Shown: positions 41,828-47,476 of the stretch, in pieces
Numbering within the stretch: position 1 is the stretch's first letter
How the letters are laid out: each line of letters opens with the position of its first letter
Source: Deltaproteobacteria bacterium
Lineage (GTDB): Bacteria; Desulfobacterota; Desulfobaccia; Desulfobaccales; 0-14-0-80-60-11
Direction of reading: 5' to 3'
Length of the DNA: 47,476 bases
Assembly: GCA_016875015.1 (NCBI GenBank)
Contig: VGSJ01000014.1
Location: forward strand, 1-47,476
Notes under the pieces: generated by a model
Told to the model about the DNA's origin: nothing
The model's database searches: none
What the model saw: the letters and a program-made list of their open reading frames with translations, nothing else
Made by a program: the position numbers and the translations under genes

Positions 41828-43300
41828 GTGGTGAAAAGGCCAGCCCGAAGGTGGATGTGGCTGTGGTGGGGGATAATCCTGGGTCTTCTGGGCGCGGCGC
41901 CGGCCCAGGCCGCGGACCTGTTGGATCGGGTGAAGACCCAGGAGATCAACCAGATTCTCCGGCTGAAGGTGGGGCGCTCCAAAGTGTTGAAGACGCCCTT
42001 CGCCCTCACCCGGATCTCGGTGGCCGACCCGGACATCGCTGACCTGATTCTCATCAGCGAACGGGAGATTTACATCAACGCTCTGGCCCCGGGGGTGACC
42101 AATATCAGCATGTGGGGCAAGTCCCGCTTTACCTCCGCCACCGTCACGGTGGAGGCCGACCTGACCCTGTTGAAGGAGAAGCTCCACCAGATCCTGCCCA
42201 AGGAGAAGATCGGGGCGGAGGCCGCGGGGGACTCCATCGTCCTGACCGGGGAGGTCTCGGGGCCGGTGGCCCAGAGCACCGCCCTGGCCCTGGCCCTGCC
42301 CTTTGCCGGCGGTAAGAAGGAGAAGGTGGTGAACGTCCTGCACGTCGGGGGCGTGCAGCAGGTGATGCTGGAGGTGCGGGTGGCGGAGATCAACCGGCTG
42401 GTGGCCGAACGCATCGGCGTCAACTTCAACGCCCTGGCCCCCGGCGGCAATTTCGGGGTCAACCAGATCAACAGCCTGGCCGGCGTCACCGACCTGACCC
42501 GGGTTTTCACCGGGGTCACCCGCTCCTCTTCCACCACCTCCTTCACCCAGCTGCTCACCCCCGCGCTGACGGCCATGGGGGGCTGGACCGCGGCCGGGAC
42601 CCTGTGGACCGTCTTTTTGGACCTCCTGAAGCAGCAGAACCTGGGCCGGGTGCTGGCGGAGCCCAACCTGGTGACCACCAGCGGCCAGCAGGCCTCCTTC
42701 CTGGCGGGGGGCGAGTTTCCCATCCCGGTGCCCCAGAGCGGGTCCGGCGGGGCCACCACCATCACGGTGGAATATAAGAAATTCGGGGTGCAGCTGGAAT
42801 TCACCCCCACGGTGCTGAACGAAGGCAAGATCGCGGTGAAGGTGCATCCCACCGTGAGCGAACTGGATAATACCTTCGGGCAGTCCTTTGTCCTGCCGGG
42901 GGGCTATGTGGTGCCGGGCCTGCGCACCCGGGAGATGAACACTCACGTGGAGGTTAACGACGGCCAGACCTTCGCCATCGCCGGGCTGCTGTCGGACAAC
43001 TCCCGGACCATCATCAGAAAATTTCCGGTGCTGGGGGATATCCCCGTCCTGGGGGTCCTGTTCCGCTCCAACGAATACCAGAAGAACCTGACGGAGCTGG
43101 TGGCCCTGGTGACCCCCCACCTGGTGAAGCCCATGGCCCCGGGGGCGGCCCGGCTGCCCACGGATAAGTGGATCGATCCCTCGGACGTGGACTTCTACCT
43201 GCTGGGGCTGGACCAGGGCCGGCAGCAGCCGGCGGCGGCGGGCGCACCCGCACCCGCGGCGCCGCTGCCGCCGGGGTTCGGCCACCAGTCCCTGAAATAG
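41828..43300 (+). CDS. Tad/Cpa-type pilus secretin (CpaC/RcpA family)
   Basis: About 490 residues forming the outer-membrane ring of a type IVc (Tad) pilus or related export system. After a signal peptide (WLWWGIILGLLGAAPAQA-A) come the CpaC N-domain (LRLKVGRSKVLKTPFALTRI, VADPDIADLILIS), a BON-like module (LHQILPKEKIGAEAAGDSIV), and the secretin domain (VMLEVRVAEINRLVAERIGV, VLAEPNLVTTSGQQASFLAGGEFPIPV, VEYKKFGVQLEFTPTVL, KFPVLGDIPVLGVLFRSNEYQ). An Ala/Pro-rich tail closes it. I choose GTG 41828 (or 41831) behind a G-rich ribosome site, because the upstream Met of the track lies in the promoter and lacks secretory features. Confidence 0.88.
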   Translation: MVKRPARRWMWLWWGIILGLLGAAPAQAADLLDRVKTQEINQILRLKVGRSKVLKTPFALTRISVADPDIADLILISEREIYINALAPGVTNISMWGKSRFTSATVTVEADLTLLKEKLHQILPKEKIGAEAAGDSIVLTGEVSGPVAQSTALALALPFAGGKKEKVVNVLHVGGVQQVMLEVRVAEINRLVAERIGVNFNALAPGGNFGVNQINSLAGVTDLTRVFTGVTRSSSTTSFTQLLTPALTAMGGWTAAGTLWTVFLDLLKQQNLGRVLAEPNLVTTSGQQASFLAGGEFPIPVPQSGSGGATTITVEYKKFGVQLEFTPTVLNEGKIAVKVHPTVSELDNTFGQSFVLPGGYVVPGLRTREMNTHVEVNDGQTFAIAGLLSDNSRTIIRKFPVLGDIPVLGVLFRSNEYQKNLTELVALVTPHLVKPMAPGAARLPTDKWIDPSDVDFYLLGLDQGRQQPAAAGAPAPAAPLPPGFGHQSLK

Positions 43301-43914
43301 GGTGACGCTGCATAAATAAGATGGATTTTCTATGTAAGAAAAAAGCCCCAATAAAGGCCAGTATTTTACCCCCCTTTTTTAAAGGGGGGCAGGGGGGATT
43401 ACATAACCGTCTGATAATCCCCCTAAATCCCCCTTTAGGAAAGGGGGACTTTCAATACCCGGTTATGGCTGCAAGCTTGTTTTATCGAGCGGTTATTTAT
43501 GCACCTAAGTACAGGATTTCATAAATACGCTAACGTCATATATCGCCCCCCTCACCCCAACCCTCTCCCCCCGAAGCGGGGGGAGAGGGGGTAGGTTAGG
43601 TCGTTGGGTTTTTTATGATGGCAGAGCATCAAATCGGTCTCATCTTTTCCCCTCTCCCCCAATGGGGGAGAGGGTTGGGGTGAGGGGGAAATACGTCACC
43701 GTATTTATGAAATTGAGCAACTAAGCACTAGGCGCCCGGCGCCGGAGAGAGAGCCATGCATACCAACGATCATTGCCTCACGGCCACAACGAAAGATGAA
43801 AAATGGCTGGTGTTGGTGGGGCGGCCGTCCCTGGCCGCCTCTGGCTGGCGGGCACGGAGGCCCGCCCCACCGAGCTATTTTCATATAAAGGCAACGAAAA
43901 CCCTTCAAGCCCTG
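43301..43914. repeat. Repeat-filled gap with inverted CCCTCTCCCC pair
   Basis: No complete gene. Near 43365-43450 there are CCCCCCTTTTTT-AAAGGGGGG and CCCCCTTTAGG-type words. Two C/G-rich hairpins at 43561-43589 and 43650-43674 carry CTCACCCCAACCCTCTCCCC in opposite orientation (whole unit about 43546-43688), a REPIN-like layout. A GGTGGGGCGG/CCGCCCCACC palindrome (near 43815-43880) invades the N-terminus of the ORF-track version of the next gene. Confidence 0.6.
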
Positions 43915-44172
43915 ATGCGCCTGGCGTTGGGGGTGGCGCTGCTGGCGCTGGCCGGGTGCTACCCGCCCAGCGCCCTGGAGACAGATTACGGCAATGCGGT
44001 GCGCAACAACGTCGCCCAGCAGGTGGTGAACCCCCGGGCCGGCTTCAACCCGAAGCCCGCGGTGGGGCTGCCGCCCCAGGCCGCGGCCGGCGAGATGGAG
44101 AGATACGACAAAACCTTTAAGGAAGAACCGAAGAAAATGGAGAAGCAATTAGATTATCAAAGAACTCAATGA
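43915..44172 (+). CDS. Small Tad-locus lipoprotein
   Basis: An 85-residue lipoprotein: signal LALGVALLALAGC with the lipobox LAGC at about residue 16. The mature part (YGNAVRNNVAQQVVNPRAGF, KPAVGLPPQAAAGEMERYDK) follows the pattern of small lipoproteins in Tad pilus loci, which have a conserved YG-x-AVR-N-x-A-x-Q-x-x-NP stretch; some help the secretin assemble. I start at ATG 43915 since the 53 upstream residues of the track ORF are encoded by a palindromic repeat. The ribosome site is poor. Confidence 0.72.
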   Translation: MRLALGVALLALAGCYPPSALETDYGNAVRNNVAQQVVNPRAGFNPKPAVGLPPQAAAGEMERYDKTFKEEPKKMEKQLDYQRTQ

Positions 44173-44238
44173 ACTGCACTCGCCGCATCACCAGGGGGAC
44201 CGAGGCGGGCCTGAAAGCCGCCATTGGGGGAGAACGAC

Positions 44239-46143
44239 ATGGGTAACGGGGGGGAGCAAAAACCGGGCGCTGCTATGGGATCTCGGGATCGCGGCTACTG
44301 CCGTGGGCGCCGATCTGGGGTTGGGCAGGGATTGGCTCGTTCTGGCGGCCGCAGGTCCTCTGGCGGATATGGGCTGGCCGGTCTGGCGGTGCTGGCCCTT
44401 TGGGGAGCCTGGTCTTTGGGAGTGGTTGGCTGCACCGGCCCGGGGTCGGGCTATGGCCGGATAGAAGACACCCCCGGCTCTGCTTTGGCCAACATGCGTT
44501 TGTCTCCCGGGGAAATCTCCCGGTTGGAGCGGAATGCGCACTACTACAAGTTGATGGGGCGGCCCGAGTTGGGCCTCAAGGAATTGGAACTGGCCCTTCA
44601 ACAAAATCCTGACAATCTCCAGATCGCCAATTTCCTGGCCCAGAACTATGAAGGGCTGGGAAAATTCGAGGCAGCCCGCCAGCTTTACCAGGAGGCGCTC
44701 ACCCGGCACGGGTCCCATCCCGCCATGGCCAATAATTTATGCTTCTCTTATTACCAGGAGGGCCGTTGGCAAGAGGCGGAGACGTGCTTTCGCCAAACCC
44801 TGGCCCGTGATCCCGGCAATGTCGCGGCGCGCAACAACCTGGGGCTCCTGTATTGCCGTCTCGGCCGCCAGGACGAGGCCCGCCGGCTCTGGCAGGAAGC
44901 AGAGAATGGTGCGGCCGCGGACGCCAAAATGAGCCAGGTCCTGGCAGCTCTCGGGATGCCGGAGCGCGCCGTGTATGCCCAGAGGCCCGAACCCGCTCCG
45001 CCGGCGGCCAGGGTGACCCAAGCCCCAACGTCGAACGCGGCCGCCTCCCGTTTGCCTGCCCCTGTCCCAGCCAAGGATAACCCCCCGGCTCAACCTGTCA
45101 CCCCTAAAGAGTCCGCCGGACAGTTGGCCACCAAACCTGCGGCGCCGACGCCAGGGCCGGTCGCCGCCAGGCCGCGGCCGGAGGCCCGGAAGCAGGCTGC
45201 CGCCCCCAAGCAGGCCCTGGCGGCCGAAGCGCCGGGACCAGCCCCCCAGGCGGAGGCCCGCCCCCCTCACCCCCCCCGGACCACCGCCGAACTGGTGAAT
45301 ACGGCCGTCGAGGTCAGAAACGGCACCCATACCAAGAATCTGGCCCACCAGACCCGCGCCCTGCTCCACCGGGAGGGGTTCACCGTGGCCGGGATCGGCG
45401 ATCACCAGTATTCCGACGCGGCCAAGACCACGATTTATTATCGGCCCGGGGCGGAAAGAGTCGCCTGGGCGGTGGCCCGCACGATTTTCCCGGAGGCCGG
45501 ACTGGCCCCAAGCAAGAAGCTTAAGAAGGGTATGGACATCCTCGTGCTGCTGCGGCGCGATCTCCTGGAAAACTCGCAGTTCATGGCACGACTGGCCGAC
45601 GGCGCGCCGCCAGCCGCGCCGGTCTCCAAGACCCCTGCCGCCACCGATAAACTCATGGCCGCCAAGACCGAGGCGGAACGGCCCGCCGCCGGCCTTCAGG
45701 AACCTCTGGGAGAGAGCCGGGCCAAGGCCGGGCCGGGGCCGCCGCCCTTGCCGCCCAAGTCCACGGAAGTGGCGGCCCAGCCCCTCCCCGCAGCCGCGCC
45801 AACCCCCCTGACCGCAGCCGATCAGGTGGACACGGCCATTGAGGTCAGGAACGGCACCTGGACCAAAAATCTGGCCCGCCAGACCCGCTCCCTGCTCCAC
45901 CGGGAGGGGTTCACGGTGGCCAGGATCGGCAATCACGTGGATTTCGGCGCGGCCAAAACCATAATTTATTATCGGCCCGAGGCGGAAAAAGTCGCCCGGG
46001 CGGTGGGCCGCACGGTTTTCCCGGGAGCCGGACTGGAACCAAGCATGAAGCTTAAGAAGGGCATGGATATCAAGATCCTCTTAGGCGCGGATCTCCTCGA
46101 ACGCCCGCAACTGATGGCGCGCTTGGTTGCCGAGGCTAAATGA
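44239..46143 (+). CDS. TPR lipoprotein with two tandem LytR C-terminal domains (TadD-like)
   Basis: About 634 residues. A Gly/Arg-rich N-terminus leads to a hydrophobic segment with lipobox LGVVGC (Cys about residue 65). Four TPR-like units follow (GLKELELALQQNPDN, RQLYQEALTRHGSHP, AETCFRQTLARDPGN), then a long Pro/Ala linker. Two near-duplicate LytR_C-type domains close it: IEVRNGTxTKNLAxQTRxLLHREGFTVAxI...TIYYRPxAExVAxAVxRT, one near residues 350-450 and one near 535-630, separated by another Pro/Ala linker. LytR_C domains occur in cell-wall and pilus-associated proteins. ATG 44239 has GGGGGAG before it; the track's TTG 44224 is less likely. The next gene overlaps by ATGA. Confidence 0.82.
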   Translation: MGNGGEQKPGAAMGSRDRGYCRGRRSGVGQGLARSGGRRSSGGYGLAGLAVLALWGAWSLGVVGCTGPGSGYGRIEDTPGSALANMRLSPGEISRLERNAHYYKLMGRPELGLKELELALQQNPDNLQIANFLAQNYEGLGKFEAARQLYQEALTRHGSHPAMANNLCFSYYQEGRWQEAETCFRQTLARDPGNVAARNNLGLLYCRLGRQDEARRLWQEAENGAAADAKMSQVLAALGMPERAVYAQRPEPAPPAARVTQAPTSNAAASRLPAPVPAKDNPPAQPVTPKESAGQLATKPAAPTPGPVAARPRPEARKQAAAPKQALAAEAPGPAPQAEARPPHPPRTTAELVNTAVEVRNGTHTKNLAHQTRALLHREGFTVAGIGDHQYSDAAKTTIYYRPGAERVAWAVARTIFPEAGLAPSKKLKKGMDILVLLRRDLLENSQFMARLADGAPPAAPVSKTPAATDKLMAAKTEAERPAAGLQEPLGESRAKAGPGPPPLPPKSTEVAAQPLPAAAPTPLTAADQVDTAIEVRNGTWTKNLARQTRSLLHREGFTVARIGNHVDFGAAKTIIYYRPEAEKVARAVGRTVFPGAGLEPSMKLKKGMDIKILLGADLLERPQLMARLVAEAK

Positions 46144-47114
46144 CGGCGGCACTGCCTCCTCTCCGGCGGCTGGTCACCGCAGTTTTGGTATTGACCTTGC
46201 CGTTGCTGACGAGCCAGTGTTCCAAGAAATCACCACAGGCTCCTGCGGTGCAAGGCCTGACCCCGGATCAGGCGGAAAAATTTCAGGCCCTCCACGACCC
46301 CTGGCCTGACCAGAAGCCCAGGCCGCCGGAACAGTTACCCGAGGACCGCCTGGAGGCCCTGGGCGATTTAGCCCTGAAAAACCGGAACTTCGACAACTCG
46401 CTGATCAATTACCTGCAAATCCTGCAGAAGCACCCGGAGCGCTATGACCTGCACTACAAAGTGGGGGTCATTTTTCTCCTGTCCGGGAAGTTGGAGGCCG
46501 CCCAGAAAGAACTGGCCCTGGTCCTGGTGCACCGGCCGGAGATGCTCAAGGCCCACGAAGCCATGGGGCTGGTGCACCTCCAAGGCAAACAATATCCGTT
46601 GGCCATCGACGAATTTCAGTACGTTTTGAATCAGGACCCCAAGCGGGCCCAGACCTGTCACCTTCTGGGAGTCACCTTCCTGGAGTCCGGCCGGCCCGAC
46701 CGCGCCATTCTGGCGCTGAAAACCGCCACCGGGCTGGACCCTCGCCAGTTATCCTCCCACATCGCCCTGGCCCAGGCCTACCTGCAGCAGAAAGATTATC
46801 CGCAGGCCGTGGCCAGCCTCAAGCAGGCCCAAACCCTGGCCCCGCAGGATAAAAGGATCAACCGGCTGCTGGGACAGGCCCTGGGGGCCCAGAAGCAGTA
46901 TCCCCAGGCCCTGGAAGCCTTTATGAAGGCGGGGGACGAAGCTCAGGCCTATAACAATATCGGGGTGTTTTTCTTCATGGATGGGCAGTACGAGGAGGCC
47001 GCCAAATGTTTCCAGCGCGCCCTGGAGATCAGGCCCACCTTCTACCAGGAAGCCAAAACCAACCTGCAGCGGGCCCTGGAAAAAATGCAGGAGACCCGGA
47101 AAGACGGCAGTTAG
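46140..47114 (+). CDS. TPR lipoprotein (TadD-like)
   Basis: A 324-residue lipoprotein with signal VLVLTLPLLTSQC (lipobox LTSQC, Cys about residue 27) and seven or eight TPR motifs (for example SLINYLQILQKHPERYDLHY, AIDEFQYVLNQDPKRAQTCH, AVASLKQAQTLAPQDKRI, AAKCFQRALEIRPTFYQEA). TadD proteins of Tad pili are lipoproteins of this build, needed for secretin placement. It overlaps the previous gene by four bases (ATGA), so both are made from one message. Its place at the end of the window means that the rest of the Tad locus, if present, is probably beyond 47.5 kb or elsewhere. Confidence 0.83.
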   Translation: MTAALPPLRRLVTAVLVLTLPLLTSQCSKKSPQAPAVQGLTPDQAEKFQALHDPWPDQKPRPPEQLPEDRLEALGDLALKNRNFDNSLINYLQILQKHPERYDLHYKVGVIFLLSGKLEAAQKELALVLVHRPEMLKAHEAMGLVHLQGKQYPLAIDEFQYVLNQDPKRAQTCHLLGVTFLESGRPDRAILALKTATGLDPRQLSSHIALAQAYLQQKDYPQAVASLKQAQTLAPQDKRINRLLGQALGAQKQYPQALEAFMKAGDEAQAYNNIGVFFFMDGQYEEAAKCFQRALEIRPTFYQEAKTNLQRALEKMQETRKDGS

Positions 47115-47476
47115 CTCATCATTTCGGGTTAACCGGGCCGCGGCCAGGCGCAGGGGCGGGGAGAACCCGCCTTTACTTTTTGGTCCCGCACTCATGCCGG
47201 TGCTCCCTCAAGGAGCAGGAGCGGGATTATAGCGTTTGCCATAAATTCCTTCCGCTTGGAGGTTCTTAAATCCCCCTAAATCCAATGCTGTTCACTTAGC
47301 ACCCGAGCTTTCAAAAAATCCGGGAACGCATTTATCAACGACAGGGAGAAAGTGATTAATTCCCCCTCACCCTAACCCTCTCCCCCATTGGGGGAGAGGG
47401 AATAAAGAAGGATATCCGGTAATTCTCCCTCTCCCCCCGGCGGGGGGAGAGGGCTGGGGTGAGGGGGGGCACGCTC
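47115..47476. repeat. Terminal gap with inverted CCCTCTCCCC pair
   Basis: No gene is seen. From 47362 to 47467 two hairpins (arms CCCTCTCCCCC / GGGGGAGAGGG) carry CTCACCCTAACC and GGCTGGGGTGAG in opposite orientation around an AT-richer spacer, the same unit as at 43546-43688. The first half has no recognisable content. Confidence 0.55.

Noticed and set aside
41777-43351. 524-codon minus-strand ORF opposite the secretin gene
   Set aside because: Shadow of the secretin reading frame with low-complexity Gly/Gln/His sequence and no ribosome site.
43546-43688. Possible CRISPR array among the C/G-rich repeats
   Set aside because: Repeats are inverted hairpin pairs without regular spacing or unique spacers, and no cas gene is present.
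43756-43914. N-terminal extension of the small Tad lipoprotein in the ORF track
   Set aside because: The extension is encoded by a GC-rich palindromic repeat; the signal peptide with lipobox starts at ATG 43915.

Overview
The window reads as a chromosome segment of a GC-rich Desulfobacterota (delta-proteobacterial, sulfate-reducer-like) bacterium. Evidence: a TauE/SafE-type transporter with a small membrane partner and a universal-stress-protein remnant (an arrangement I associate with sulfate reducers), a hopanoid-type glycosyltransferase (HpnI), a LarB, a PEP-CTERM-type TPR lipoprotein, an isolated fragment of the acetyl-CoA-pathway corrinoid protein fold, a probable selenoprotein, Gram-negative envelope genes (kdsB, secretin, SLT), and many GC-rich palindromic repeats. 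No rRNA, tRNA, CRISPR array or phage block was found. Taxonomy is inferred from gene content only.

Layout. 0-2.4 kb: dodecin, a broken rtcA remnant, an ArsM-like methyltransferase whose key Cys codon is an in-frame UGA (probable selenocysteine, with a SECIS-like hairpin just downstream), and an AT-rich secreted protein. 2.6-6 kb: prfB with its programmed frameshift, and the TauE operon. 6-8.6 kb: nested MITE-like elements, an orphan MacB/FtsX-type permease, and a RAYT transposase between perfectly inverted REP sequences. 8.7-14.6 kb: D-Ala-D-Ala carboxypeptidase, thioredoxin-like protein, HpnI, LarB, a DUF3313-like lipoprotein and a YkgJ Cys-cluster protein. 14.8-17 kb: a MITE, a histidine phosphatase, and an AT-rich two-gene HEPN module. 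17-19.3 kb: glgC, a response regulator and a mini corrinoid protein. 19.7-30.3 kb: hisC, a cmk-rpsA fused reading frame, sppA, a sirtuin, clpB, a Fic protein, kdsB. 30.4-37.6 kb: SGNH hydrolase, a dihydroorotate-dehydrogenase-like protein, murB, a PAS histidine kinase, a second MITE copy, manC. 37.7-47.5 kb: a TPR lipoprotein and a lytic transglycosylase on the minus strand, then a Tad/Cpa-type secretin with three lipoprotein/TPR genes on the plus strand.

How it fits together. Most genes are housekeeping or envelope functions (hisC-cmk-rpsA-sppA is one tight operon; murB, dac, SLT and SppA serve the wall and membrane; kdsB, manC and glgC supply sugar nucleotides). The secretin group looks like the outer-membrane part of a Tad-like pilus or export machine that continues past the window. 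Novelty lies in (1) the selenocysteine ArsM-like enzyme, (2) the HEPN gene pair translationally coupled to a phosphatase, (3) a stand-alone AcsC/CdhE-like protein lacking the TIM barrel, (4) the Cmk-S1 fusion, and (5) a family of small ATACC-ended mobile elements, two of them identical over 102 bp, one pair nested, with an apparent empty site also present.
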